NCBI RefSeq assembly: GCF_019857225.1
Contig: NZ_JAFJSY010000047.1
Span: 1 to 64,000 of the forward strand
DNA from: Streptomyces plumbidurans
Lineage (GTDB): Bacteria; Actinomycetota; Actinomycetes; Streptomycetales; Streptomycetaceae
Reading direction: 5' to 3'
Length of the DNA stretch: 64,000 nt
Positions 50,515-58,744 of the stretch are shown piece after piece. The position numbers and the translations under genes were made by a program. The notes beneath the pieces were generated by a model, which worked only from the letters and a program-made list of their open reading frames with translations, made no database searches and was not told the origin of the DNA. The first letter of the stretch is position 1. Each line of letters begins with the position of its first letter.

Positions 50515-51458
50515 CCGAAGTGTCGTACGACCTGGTGGTGATCGGGGACGCCAACCCCGATGTGGTGGTGGGTCCGGTGAACGGGCTCGAGTTCGGCCAG
50601 CGCGAACAGCTCGTGGAGCACGGCCGGTTGGTGCTGGGCGGCTCCGCGGCGATCATGGCGTGCGGGGCGGCCCGGCTGGGGCTCACGGTCGCGTTCGCGG
50701 GGCGGGTGGGCGACGACGCGGCGGGAGCGTTCGTACGGCAGGCCCTGGAGAGCCGTGGCGTCGACGTCGCCCATCTGACGGTGGACACCCAACTGCCCAC
50801 GCCGCTCACGGCGATCGTGACCACCGGCGACGGCGACCGGGCCATCCTCACCTCGTCGGGCTGCCTGGCCGCGACGGGCCCCGAGGACGTACCGGCCGAA
50901 CTGCTCGCGTCGGCGCGTCACGTGCACTCCGGCTCCTTCTTCCTGATGCCGCGCCTCGCGCGTTCCCTGGCCGAGGTGTTCGCGCAGGCCCGCGCGCACG
51001 GGGCGACCACCTCGCTCGACACCAACGACGACCCGGCCGCCCTCTGGGACCGCACTCTCCTGGACCCGGTCCTGAAGGTCACGGACGTGCTGCTGCCGAA
51101 CGCCGCCGAGGCCCGCGCGCTGTCGGGGGCGGATCAACTGGGCCATGCCGCAATGTCGTTGGCGCGGTACGGCCCGACCGTCGTCGTCAAGGACGGTGCG
51201 GACGGTGCGCTCGCCTGCTCGGGCGCGGACCTGCTGCGCGTGGGTGCCGTCCCGGTCGAGCCGGTGGACGCGGTGGGCGCGGGCGACAGTTTCGACGCCG
51301 GTTTCGTCGCGGCACGGCTGCGCGGACTGGACCTGCGTGACTCGCTGGCAGTCGCGGCCGCCTGCGGCTCGCTGTCGACACGCGCCCACGGCGGTACGGC
51401 GGCCCAGCCGACGTGGGACGAAGCAACTGCCGCCGCCGATCTGAAAGGGAACGGATGA
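50511..51458 (+). CDS. PfkB-family carbohydrate kinase
   Basis: A 315-aa ribokinase-fold kinase. The sugar-binding Gly motif is LGGSAAIMACGAARLG, and the catalytic anion hole is DAVGAGDSFDAGF with Asp as base. It phosphorylates a sugar, possibly galactosamine, N-acetylgalactosamine, galactose or a derivative, inside the cell. Its place between the transporter and GH4 genes, with 4-nt overlaps on both sides, makes the imported or released sugar the likely substrate (inference). GTG 50511 or the in-frame GTG 50520 could start it. Confidence 0.9.
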   Translation: MTEVSYDLVVIGDANPDVVVGPVNGLEFGQREQLVEHGRLVLGGSAAIMACGAARLGLTVAFAGRVGDDAAGAFVRQALESRGVDVAHLTVDTQLPTPLTAIVTTGDGDRAILTSSGCLAATGPEDVPAELLASARHVHSGSFFLMPRLARSLAEVFAQARAHGATTSLDTNDDPAALWDRTLLDPVLKVTDVLLPNAAEARALSGADQLGHAAMSLARYGPTVVVKDGADGALACSGADLLRVGAVPVEPVDAVGAGDSFDAGFVAARLRGLDLRDSLAVAAACGSLSTRAHGGTAAQPTWDEATAAADLKGNG

Positions 51459-52756
51459 AGATCGCCTTCGTGGGGGCGGGCAGCGTGGTGTTCACGCAGG
51501 GTCTGCTTGCGGACCTGTTCGCCTTCCCCGAACTCGCGCACGCCCACATCGCGTTGCACGACATCGACCCCGAACGGCTGTCGACCGCGGAGGGCGCCGC
51601 CCGGCACATCGCTCAGGTGCGCGGGGCGAAACCGGAGATCACCGCGCATCTGCAGCGGCGGCCGGCGCTGGCGGACGCGGACTTCGTCGTCAACATCGTC
51701 CAGGTCGGCATGGACGCGGCCACCCGCACCGACTTCGCGATCCCGGCACGCTACGGCCTGCGCCAGACGATCGGCGACACGCTCGGCGTCGGCGGCATCT
51801 TCCGGGCGCTGCGCACCTTCCCCGTCCTCAAGGGCATCGCCGAGGACATGGCCGAACTCTGCCCGGACGCCCATCTGTTGAACTACACCAACCCGATGGC
51901 GATGAACGTCCTCTATCTGAGCCGTATCGCCCCCCGGCTGAAGGTCACCGGCCTGTGCCACTCGGTGTACTGGACCATGCACGACCTGTCCGCCCTGGTG
52001 GACGTGCCCTTCGAGGAGGTCTCCTACCTCGCGGCCGGGGTCAACCACCAGGCGTGGGTGCTGCGTTTCGAAAGGGAGGGGCACAACCTCTACCCCCTGC
52101 TGGACGAGGCGATCTCCCGCGACCCCGGTCTGCTGCGCCGCGTCCGCGTGGACATGTACCGCAGGCTGGGCCACTACCCCACCGAGACGAGCGAGCACTC
52201 CTCCGAGTACGTGCCCTGGTACCTGCACCACGACAGCGAGATCGAGCGGCTGCGGCTGCCGGTGGGCGCCTACCTGGAGATCATCGAGGAGAACGCGGCG
52301 AGCTACGAACGCACCCGCGAGGCCCTCGCCGCGGGCCGCCCGCTGCCGGTGGAGGGCACGCTGGAGTACGCCCCGCAGATCATCCACAGCACGGTCACGG
52401 GCACGCCCCGCGTGGTCTACGGCAACGTCCCCAACCACGGCCTGATCGACAACCTGCCGGCCGACTCGGTGGTCGAAGTGCCGTGCCTGGTGGACGCGTT
52501 GGGCGTCCAGCCCACCCGGATCGGCTCCCTGCCCCCGCAGTGCGCCGCCCTCAACCGCGGGTACGTCTCCGTCACCGACCTGGTGGTCCGGGCGGCCACG
52601 GACGGCGACCCGCGCCATGTCCGGCACGCGGCGATGGCGGACCCCGCGACGGCCGCGGCGCTGCCGGTCGAGCGGATCTGGGACCTGTGCGACGACCTCG
52701 TACGGGCGCACGGGGAGCTGCTGCAACCGGAGTTGCGGGAGGTCCTGGGGCACTGA
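51455..52756 (+). CDS. GH4 alpha-galactosidase-like NAD+-dependent glycosidase
   Basis: A 433-aa GH4 enzyme. These hydrolases use NAD+ and Mn2+ and an oxidation-elimination mechanism. The NAD loop is FVGAGSVVFTQGLL, followed by NYTNPMAMN and the metal Cys/His in TGLCHSVYWT. The four-residue CHSV signature is that of GH4 alpha-galactosidases (CHE is alpha-glucosidase, CNVP and CDMP are phospho-glucosidases). NHQAWVL and the ETSEHSSEYVPW segment are also conserved. It would cut the terminal alpha-galactoside or galactosaminide of imported oligomers. It is last in the operon, overlapping the kinase stop. Confidence 0.92.
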   Translation: MKIAFVGAGSVVFTQGLLADLFAFPELAHAHIALHDIDPERLSTAEGAARHIAQVRGAKPEITAHLQRRPALADADFVVNIVQVGMDAATRTDFAIPARYGLRQTIGDTLGVGGIFRALRTFPVLKGIAEDMAELCPDAHLLNYTNPMAMNVLYLSRIAPRLKVTGLCHSVYWTMHDLSALVDVPFEEVSYLAAGVNHQAWVLRFEREGHNLYPLLDEAISRDPGLLRRVRVDMYRRLGHYPTETSEHSSEYVPWYLHHDSEIERLRLPVGAYLEIIEENAASYERTREALAAGRPLPVEGTLEYAPQIIHSTVTGTPRVVYGNVPNHGLIDNLPADSVVEVPCLVDALGVQPTRIGSLPPQCAALNRGYVSVTDLVVRAATDGDPRHVRHAAMADPATAAALPVERIWDLCDDLVRAHGELLQPELREVLGH

Positions 52757-52766
52757 CCGGTCGGCG

Positions 52767-53291
52767 TCAGTCCAGCAGGTCCAGCGCCCGCTCCCACGCG
52801 AACCGCGGCCGTACGCCGTCCTGTTCCTCGCCCGCGTAGGGCTCACCGAACCGGACGCCCATCCCGCGCAGCCGTGCAAGGCTGTCCCGGTAGGCGGGGT
52901 GGGCGGCCAACGCGTCGGCCACGCACGGGAGTACGGCGACCGGGACGCCCAGGCCGCTGGCCTCGCACAGGGTCGCCACCGCCAGGGTGTCGGCCAGGCC
53001 CGCCGCCCACTTGTTGATGGTGTTGAAGGTGGCGGGCGCGACCACGACGGCGTCGGGCGGCGGAAAGGGCCGTGGTTCACCGGGAGTTCGCCAGGCGGAG
53101 CGTATGGGGCGGCCGGTCCGCTCCTCGACGGCGGCGGTGTCGAAGAAGCCGTTCATGGCGACCGGTGTCGCGAAGACGCCGACCTCCCAGCCCCGCTCCT
53201 GCGCGGTGGTGATCAGTGTGCCGACGTCCGCGGCGACGCCGGCGGCGCAGACGACGACGTAGAGGAAGGGTTTTGGGGCCTGTTCGGTCAC
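52767..53291 (-). CDS. Flavoprotein, Dfp/phosphopantothenoylcysteine decarboxylase-like
   Basis: A 174-aa homo-oligomeric flavin-containing Cys decarboxylase (HFCD) fold protein. LYVVVCAAGVAADV and PDAVVVAPATFNTINKWAAGLADTL are the FMN-binding segments, and the N in TINKW lies at the family's active-site Asn. It may be a decarboxylase of a peptide or small thiol, or a generic flavoprotein. GTG 53291. It lies on the minus strand just after the DUF1348 gene. Confidence 0.75.
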   Translation of the reverse strand: MTEQAPKPFLYVVVCAAGVAADVGTLITTAQERGWEVGVFATPVAMNGFFDTAAVEERTGRPIRSAWRTPGEPRPFPPPDAVVVAPATFNTINKWAAGLADTLAVATLCEASGLGVPVAVLPCVADALAAHPAYRDSLARLRGMGVRFGEPYAGEEQDGVRPRFAWERALDLLD

Positions 53292-53300
53292 CCGGGAACC

Positions 53301-53759
53301 CTACTGAAGGGGGAAGGAGCGGCCCCGTTCGGCTTCGGGGCGCGGTCCGTGGATGCGGCGGTCCTTCTCCTCGATCGGCACGTCGTTGATGCTGGCCTCG
53401 CGGCGGGTCATCAGGCCGTGCTCGTCGAACTCCCACAGTTCGTTGCCGTAGGAGCGGTACCACTGGCCGTCGGCGTCGTGGCACTCGTACTGGAAGCGGA
53501 CGGCGATGCGGTTGCCGTCGAAGGCCCACAGGTCCTTGCGCAGGGCGTAGTCCAGTTCGCGCTCCCACTTGGCGGTGAGGAACCGGACGATCTCCTCCCG
53601 GCCGGTGACGAAGGCGTCGCGGTTGCGCCACACCGAGTCCTCGGAGTAGGCGAGCGCGACCTTGTGCGGGTCGCGGGTGTTCCAGGCGTCCTCGGCGGCC
53701 TGGACCTTCTGCGCGGCGGTCTCACGGGTGAACGGAGGCAGGGGCGGGCGGTCGGCCAT
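53301..53759 (-). CDS. DUF1348 nuclear transport factor 2-like protein
   Basis: A 152-aa SnoaL/NTF2-fold protein. The DUF1348 signatures are AYSEDSVWRNRDAFVTGREEIV and the DGQWYRSYGNELWEFDEHGLM block. The function is not established; relatives are called SnoaL-like isomerases. It is divergent from a TetR gene with two GAGAACG palindromes between, so the TetR protein likely represses it. The flavoprotein gene 10 nt downstream is probably co-transcribed. Confidence 0.88.
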   Translation of the reverse strand: MADRPPLPPFTRETAAQKVQAAEDAWNTRDPHKVALAYSEDSVWRNRDAFVTGREEIVRFLTAKWERELDYALRKDLWAFDGNRIAVRFQYECHDADGQWYRSYGNELWEFDEHGLMTRREASINDVPIEEKDRRIHGPRPEAERGRSFPLQ

Positions 53760-53790
53760 GGGTTCCTCCTCGGCGGGCGGGCCCTGGGCA

Positions 53791-53841
53791 GAGAACGTGC
53801 GTTCTCCGCTGGGCTGCTACCGTAGGAGAACGCTCGTTCTC
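53791..53841. promoter_or_regulatory. Two perfect GAGAACG-N2-CGTTCTC operators
   Basis: GAGAACGTGCGTTCTC (53791-53806) and GAGAACGCTCGTTCTC (53826-53841) are perfect 7+2+7 palindromes with centres 35 bp apart, in the region between the divergent DUF1348 and TetR genes. They are almost certainly TetR binding sites. Confidence 0.82.
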
Positions 53842-53864
53842 ACGTCAAGGAGGCCGCCCGCAGC

Positions 53865-54425
53865 ATGGCCGTCATGGACCGCGCCGTCGCCCGTGAGCAG
53901 GCGCTGGACGCCGCCGAGGAGTTGTTCTACGGGCGTGGCATCCAGGCCGTCGGCATGGACGAGATCCGGGCCGCGTCGGGGGTCTCGCTCAAGCGGCTCT
54001 ACCAGCTCTTCCCCGCCAAGGAGCAGCTCGTGGAGGCGTATCTGGAGCGGCGCGACGTGCGCTGGCGCGGCCGGCTCGCCGAGTTCGTGCGGGGCCGCGA
54101 GGACCCCGAGGAGCGCATCCTCGCGGTCTTCGACTGGCTGGAGCACTGGTTCGCCGAGGACGGCTTCCGCGGCTGCGCCTGGATAAACTCCTACGGCGAG
54201 CTGGGCGCCACGTCGCCCCGCGTGGTCGCCCAAGTCCGTTCCCACAAACGCGCGTTCCGCGCCTACCTCGCCGACCTGATCGCCGACGCGGGCCTCCCCG
54301 CCACCCTGACCGCCCCGCTCTTCCTGCTCGCGGAGGGCGCCATGGTGACCGCAGGCATCACGGCGACCACACAACCCGCACGGGAGGCCCGCCGAGCGGC
54401 AGCGGTCCTGCTGCAATCCGCGTGA
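53865..54425 (+). CDS. TetR-family repressor
   Basis: A 186-aa regulator. The N-terminal helix-turn-helix (~10-55) contains ALDAAEELFYGRGIQAVGMD and ASGVSLKRLYQLFPAKEQLV. The rest is a helical ligand-binding domain with a C-terminal RAFRAYLADLIADAGLP region. It is divergent from the DUF1348/flavoprotein pair, and two matched palindromes lie between. The ligand is unknown. Confidence 0.92.
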   Translation: MAVMDRAVAREQALDAAEELFYGRGIQAVGMDEIRAASGVSLKRLYQLFPAKEQLVEAYLERRDVRWRGRLAEFVRGREDPEERILAVFDWLEHWFAEDGFRGCAWINSYGELGATSPRVVAQVRSHKRAFRAYLADLIADAGLPATLTAPLFLLAEGAMVTAGITATTQPAREARRAAAVLLQSA

Positions 54426-54497
54426 CCCACGAAGGCGCCGAGCGAGAGCCACCGCGCCAGGGCCGCACGGCATCACCAGCGAACGGGCGGAGCCGTG

Positions 54498-54688
54498 CTA
54501 CTCGGGCACGGTGATGGCACGCTTCGAGCGCGCCGAACCCGCCGACGGGCAGTCGGCCAGGCGGAAGCCGCCGAGCCGCACGAAGCCAGCGGACACGCCA
54601 CCCCGGACAGGGAAGGCGCCAGGCCGCACGGCACCACCGCGCGGCCCGGAGAGCCTCACTGCTCGTGCACGGTGACGGCACCCACCGG
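54498..54688 (-). repeat. Two relics resembling the ferredoxin gene C-terminus
   Basis: Reverse strand 54688-54656 translates to PVGAVTVHEQ and a stop; 54518-54498 translates to AITVPE and a stop. The intact ferredoxin downstream ends PVGAITVTEG. At the DNA level the nearer copy matches about 22 of 27 bases. They look like remnants of duplicated ferredoxin ends within the 327-bp intergenic region 54426-54752, which otherwise holds nothing I can support. Confidence 0.5.
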
Positions 54689-54752
54689 AGTGGCCGGTGC
54701 CGCCAAGAAGGACGCCGAGCTGCGCAGCGTCACCGTGCGGACCCGTGGAGTC

Positions 54753-54947
54753 CTATCCCTCGGTCACCGTGATGGCGCCCACCGGGCAGGCCCGGGATGC
54801 CTCTCGGACCATGGGGTCGCCGCCGCCGTCCTCGCGGTTCGGGAGGAGCGTGCTGAAGCCGTCGTCGTCCTGGGTGAAGACGTTCGGGGCGGCCAGGGCG
54901 CACTGGCCCGCCCCGATGCAGACGTCCTTGTCGATGTCGATGTGCAT
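54753..54947 (-). CDS. [3Fe-4S] ferredoxin, P450 partner
   Basis: A 64-aa ferredoxin. The cluster ligands are Cys10 and Cys16 in CIGAGQC and Cys54 in ACPVGAITV; the second position of the usual four-Cys motif is Ala, which makes it a [3Fe-4S] type typical of actinobacterial P450 partners. It passes electrons to the P450 encoded 13 nt upstream on the same strand. It is followed by two degenerate copies of its own tail. Confidence 0.92.
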   Translation of the reverse strand: MHIDIDKDVCIGAGQCALAAPNVFTQDDDGFSTLLPNREDGGGDPMVREASRACPVGAITVTEG

Positions 54948-54960
54948 GGCCTGCAGCCTC

Positions 54961-56160
54961 TTACCAGGTCACGGGGAGTTCCAGCATCCCCTGGATCGTG
55001 TCGCCGGGCTTGAAGGGGATCTCGTCCGCCGGGACGGCGAGACGGAGCTTCGGCAGCCGGTCGAACAGGGAGTGCAGGGCGATCTCCAGTTCGGCGCGGG
55101 CCAGGTTCTGGCCCAGGCACTGGTGGATGCCGAAGCCGAACGCCACATGGTGGCGGGCGGACCGGTGCCAGTCGAGGGTGTCGGGAGCGGGGTAGACCTC
55201 CTCGTCGCGGTTGATGACGGAGGTCGCGAAGATCACGCCGTCGCCCGCCCGGATCGTCGTGCCGCCCGCCTCGATGTCCTCCGTCGCCCTGCGCAGCAGC
55301 CCCTCCGCGATCGACAGCATCCGCATCAGCTCCTCGACCGCGGCCGGCAGCAACTCCGGATCGCCGCGCAACTCGGCCAGCTGTTCCGGGTGCTGAAGGA
55401 GCGTGAAGGTACCGAGGGAGATCATGTTGGCGGTCGTCTCGTGCCCCGCGACCAGCAGGATCGTCGCGAACGCGATGACCTCCTGGCGGTCCAACTCCCC
55501 TTCGCGCAGCTGCCGGTGGACCAGCTCGTCCAGCACCCCGTCGCCGGGTTCGGACTGCTTCTGCTTGTGATCGATCAACTCCTCGAAGTACGCGTCCAGT
55601 TGGCGGCGCGCCTCCTGCACGTCCTCGACCCCGGGACCGCGCAGCAGCCGGCGCGACTGCCCCTCGAAGAACTCGTGGTCGGCGTAGGGGACGCCGAGAA
55701 GGGCGCAGATCACCATGGACGGCACGGGCAGCGCGAAGGCGCTCACCAGCTCGGCCGGCGGCCCCTGCGCGATCATCGCGTCGAGCCGCCCGTCCACGAT
55801 CCGCTGGATGCTCGGGCGCAGTTCCGCGGCGCGCCGCAGGGTGAAGCTGGGCACCATCATCCGCCGCTGGGTGCGGTGCTGCGGATCGTCGACACCGAGC
55901 AGCGCGACCTTCCGGTTCCGCACCGCGGAGAACCGCTCGGTGGGTGCGGGGAAGTCGGGATGGTCGCGGTCGGTGGACAGCCGCTGGTCGGCGAGCAGCT
56001 CGCGGGCCAGGGCGTGGCCCGTGACCAGCCAGGCCGGACGGCCGTCGTAGAGCGTGATGCGGCTCAGCGGGCGGGTGGCGCGCAGGGGCTCGTAGCCGGT
56101 TGGGGGGTGGTAGGGACAGGTCCGGTCCTGAGGGAATGCCACAGGTTCCGTTTCCGGCAT
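54961..56160 (-). CDS. Cytochrome P450
   Basis: A 399-aa soluble P450. The oxygen-binding I-helix motif is LVAGHETTANMI, EELMR begins the ExxR region, and the heme-binding loop is FGFGIHQCLGQNLARAEL with the thiolate Cys. The general pattern and the adjacent ferredoxin fit the CYP105-like group, which hydroxylates varied small molecules; the substrate is not readable. ATG 56160 has GAGG 8 nt upstream. An 8-bp inverted repeat lies 43 nt before the start. It is divergent from a LysE exporter. Confidence 0.92.
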   Translation of the reverse strand: MPETEPVAFPQDRTCPYHPPTGYEPLRATRPLSRITLYDGRPAWLVTGHALARELLADQRLSTDRDHPDFPAPTERFSAVRNRKVALLGVDDPQHRTQRRMMVPSFTLRRAAELRPSIQRIVDGRLDAMIAQGPPAELVSAFALPVPSMVICALLGVPYADHEFFEGQSRRLLRGPGVEDVQEARRQLDAYFEELIDHKQKQSEPGDGVLDELVHRQLREGELDRQEVIAFATILLVAGHETTANMISLGTFTLLQHPEQLAELRGDPELLPAAVEELMRMLSIAEGLLRRATEDIEAGGTTIRAGDGVIFATSVINRDEEVYPAPDTLDWHRSARHHVAFGFGIHQCLGQNLARAELEIALHSLFDRLPKLRLAVPADEIPFKPGDTIQGMLELPVTW

Positions 56161-56202
56161 GGAAGACCTCGCAGACGAAGAGTGCGTCGTGCAGATCTTC
56201 AT

Positions 56203-56221
56203 TAGATGCCCAAGGCATCTA
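56203..56221. promoter_or_regulatory. Inverted repeat upstream of the P450 gene
   Basis: TAGATGCC (56203-56210) and GGCATCTA (56214-56221) separated by 3 nt form a 19-bp perfect palindrome in an otherwise unstructured divergent region. It is a candidate operator for the P450-ferredoxin operon; no regulator gene is adjacent. Confidence 0.5.
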
Positions 56222-56337
56222 TGGGACGACGTGAAGTTCGGCCAGATCGGTGGCGCGGGCATTCTGGCCGGGGATGCTCGCACAGGCATCCAAATTCGGT
56301 TGTGGACGGCGGGCGTCGGCACCCACAATCCGGTCAT

Positions 56338-56440
56338 GCCCAAGACCGAAGCCTTCCTGCCGCTGACCACCGCGACCACCCCGGTCCGGTCCCAGCAGCA
56401 GCCCGGCCCACGACGGAGGCCCACGCTTCCCACGTCGTGA
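56338..56440 (+). CDS. Possible leader peptide upstream of the LysE gene
   Basis: A 33-codon frame beginning MPKTEAFLPLTTATT with an Arg/Pro-rich end, whose TGA overlaps the GTG of the LysE-type exporter by 3 bases. Coupling is possible, but no ribosome binding site is seen and coding bias is weak, so it may be chance. Confidence 0.25.
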
Positions 56441-57066
56441 CGGCCGCGCTCGTCGCGGGGCTGGTCGCGGGCTACGGCATCGCCGTGCCCGTCGGCGCCG
56501 TCGCGACCTATCTGGTCTCCCTGACAGCTCGTACGTCCCTGCGGACCGGTGCCTGCGCCGCGCTCGGCGTCGCCACCGCCGACGGCCTCTACGCCCTGAT
56601 CGCCACGCTCGGCGGCTCCGCCCTGGCCGCGGCCCTGCGGCCGGTGCTGGTGCCGCTGCGCTGGGCCTCGGCCCTGGTGCTGGCGGCGCTGGCGGTCCGG
56701 GGCGCGGTGGTGGCCGTACGGCTGTATCGCGGCCACCGGCTCGCGGCCCGTGCGGCCCCGCCTCCCCCGAGTGCGGCGCGCGCGTATCTGAGCCTGCTGG
56801 GGATCACGCTGCTCAACCCCACCACGGTGATCTACTTCGCGGCACTGGTGCTCGGCACCCGTACCTCCGAGGCGGTGGCTCCCCTGGAGCAGGGGGTGTT
56901 CGTGCTGGCGGCCTTCGCCGCGTCCGCGAGCTGGCAACTGCTGCTCGCCGGCGGCGGCGCGCTGCTGGGCCGGGTGCTGACGGGCCGCCGGGGCCGGCTG
57001 GTGACCGCGCTGCTGTCGAGTGGCGTGATCTTGTCGCTGGCACTACGGATGGTGGTGGCCCGATAG
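56437..57066 (+). CDS. LysE/RhtB-family amino acid exporter
   Basis: A 209-aa membrane protein with about six helices. AGYGIAVPVGAVATYLVSL matches the LysE N-terminal motif (PGP replaced by PVG), and SLLGITLLNPTTVIYFAALV is the conserved NP-containing second segment. It exports basic or other amino acids or related metabolites. It is divergent from the P450 gene. Confidence 0.82.
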   Translation: MTAALVAGLVAGYGIAVPVGAVATYLVSLTARTSLRTGACAALGVATADGLYALIATLGGSALAAALRPVLVPLRWASALVLAALAVRGAVVAVRLYRGHRLAARAAPPPPSAARAYLSLLGITLLNPTTVIYFAALVLGTRTSEAVAPLEQGVFVLAAFAASASWQLLLAGGGALLGRVLTGRRGRLVTALLSSGVILSLALRMVVAR

Positions 57067-57163
57067 GGACCACCGCGGTGGATGAATCACGGCCGCACCG
57101 GCGTTGAATGACGATGCCGAACGGCAGTGACGTCAGTGGTCAGTCGACGATGGGACGGATGAC

Positions 57164-57610
57164 ATGCCTCTGGAAGGTGAGTACGAACCCAGCCCGGCGC
57201 AGTGGGTGCGCGATCAGGTGGAGCTGTACGAGAGCTCCGGCGGCACGAAGGGGACGACCCTGCGCGACACCGGTCTGCCCGTGATCGTGCTCACGAGCCG
57301 CGGAGTCAAGAGCGGCAAGATCCGCAAGACGCCGCTCATGCGCGTCGAGCACGACGGGCGATACGCCCTGGTCGCCTCCCAGGGCGGCGCTCCCAAGCAC
57401 CCCGTCTGGTACCACAACCTCAAGGGCGATCCCCACGTGGAGCTCCAGGACGGCCCGGCCAAGTGGGACATGACGGCTCGTGAGGTGACCGGCGCGGAGC
57501 GGGCCGAGTGGTGGGAGCGCGCCGTCGCGGCGTACCCGCCGTACGCCGATTACCAGAAGCGCACGGACCGGCAGATCCCGGTGTTCGTGGTCGAACGGGC
57601 GACGCCGTAG
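57164..57610 (+). CDS. F420-dependent nitroreductase-like (Ddn family) oxidoreductase
   Basis: A 148-aa deazaflavin-dependent enzyme. The Ddn motifs are TSRGVKSGKIRKTPLMRVEH, VASQGGAPKHPVWYHNLK and MTAREVTGAERAEWWERAV. These split-barrel proteins use F420H2 to reduce quinones, nitro compounds or other acceptors. It is transcribed alone; the hairpin at 57676-57706 likely ends it. Confidence 0.9.
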   Translation: MPLEGEYEPSPAQWVRDQVELYESSGGTKGTTLRDTGLPVIVLTSRGVKSGKIRKTPLMRVEHDGRYALVASQGGAPKHPVWYHNLKGDPHVELQDGPAKWDMTAREVTGAERAEWWERAVAAYPPYADYQKRTDRQIPVFVVERATP

Positions 57611-57671
57611 CGGCCCGGGAAAAATCTTCGCCCGGGGTGCATGAAGCCGACAGGGCCCGGGCACCCGAGTC

Positions 57672-58649
57672 TCAGGCCCCGCCGCGTTCCCCCGTCGCGG
57701 CGGGGCTTTCCCGTGCTTCCTGGGCCCGGCGGTCGGTGATGTCGAGGAAGATCTGGTCGGCCTCGGAGACCTCGTCGGAGAGGGATCGCTTGATCCGTAC
57801 GGCGACGTCCTCGATCCGCTCGCTGTCGATTCCGGGCATCAGGTCGACGCGGGCCGCGACCAGAGCCGTGTCGAGACCGGTCTTCATGGTGAACACCGCC
57901 TCCACGCTGTCGATCTCGGGCTCCGCCTCCAGCAGCTCCTGGATCCGGGCCGCCGTCTCCGGGTCCGTGGACTCCCCGATCAGCTGGTCGCGCGCCTCGC
58001 TGCCCAGGTGGTAGGCGATGAAGACGAGCAGCGCGCCGATCGCGAAGGACGCCGACGCCTCCCACACCACCTGCCCGGTGACCATGTGCAGCGCCATGCC
58101 CGCGGCGGCCAGGGTCACACCGAGCACCGCGGTGCCGTCCTCGGCGACCACCGTGCGCAGCGCGGGGTCGCGCAGGCCCTCCTTGCCGCCCTCACTGCGC
58201 ACCTGGAGCAGGGCCCGCAGCAGGGAGACGCCCTCGGCGAGGAACGCGATGCCGAGCACGATCAGGCCCACCACATAGCCGCTCGTCTTCTCGTCGGCGC
58301 CGCTCTTGAGGGCCTCGAATCCCTGGAAGAAGGAGAAGCAGCCGCCCATGACGAAGATCCCGACGGCGGCGAGGAGCGACCAGAAGAACCGCTCCTTGCC
58401 ATAGCCGAAGGGATGCTGCTTGTCGGCCGGGCGCCTGCTGCGGTGCAGCGCGGCCAGCAGGAAGACCTCGTTGAAACTGTCGGCCACGGAGTGCGCCGCT
58501 TCCGACAGCAGCGCGGGCGATCCCGCGAACAGACCGCCGACGGCCTTCGCCGCCGCGATCAGCAGATTGGCCGAGAGTGCCACCAGCACGGTGACACGGG
58601 TCTTGTGGTCGGCCTGGGCGTCTGTGGTGTCTGTGGATGTCCCGCTCAC
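57672..58649 (-). CDS. Cation diffusion facilitator metal transporter
   Basis: A 325-aa CDF exporter of Zn2+, Co2+, Fe2+ or Mn2+ driven by protons. Six helices precede a cytoplasmic domain. ALLSEAAHSVADSFNEVFL carries the metal-site His/Asp in helix 2, and the C-terminal part (RIQELLEAEPEIDSVEAVF) is the regulatory cytoplasmic fold. HPFGYGKERFFWSL is the diagnostic loop. The selectivity is not readable. GTG 58649 is chosen as the start; it diverges from the glutathione-type enzyme gene with 95 nt between. Confidence 0.9.
   Translation of the reverse strand: MSGTSTDTTDAQADHKTRVTVLVALSANLLIAAAKAVGGLFAGSPALLSEAAHSVADSFNEVFLLAALHRSRRPADKQHPFGYGKERFFWSLLAAVGIFVMGGCFSFFQGFEALKSGADEKTSGYVVGLIVLGIAFLAEGVSLLRALLQVRSEGGKEGLRDPALRTVVAEDGTAVLGVTLAAAGMALHMVTGQVVWEASASFAIGALLVFIAYHLGSEARDQLIGESTDPETAARIQELLEAEPEIDSVEAVFTMKTGLDTALVAARVDLMPGIDSERIEDVAVRIKRSLSDEVSEADQIFLDITDRRAQEARESPAATGERGGA
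57676..57706 (+). terminator. Hairpin terminator for the F420 enzyme gene
   Basis: Perfect 11-bp stem, GCCCCGCCGCG at 57676-57686 and CGCGGCGGGGC at 57696-57706, with a 9-nt loop and a following TTTC. It lies within the last codons of the convergent CDF gene. Confidence 0.7.
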
Positions 58650-58744
58650 CCTCGCCGGATGCCCCTCTCCCGGCGGATCACACCGTGCGGCAGGCTGATT
58701 TCGGGGAACGTGTAGACCGGGGACACCCACTTCAGGGAGGCATC

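Noticed and set aside
56161..56937. Upstream extension of the P450 frame to 56937
   Set aside because: P450 homology starts at 56160, where an ATG and ribosome binding site occur; the extension is antisense to the LysE gene.
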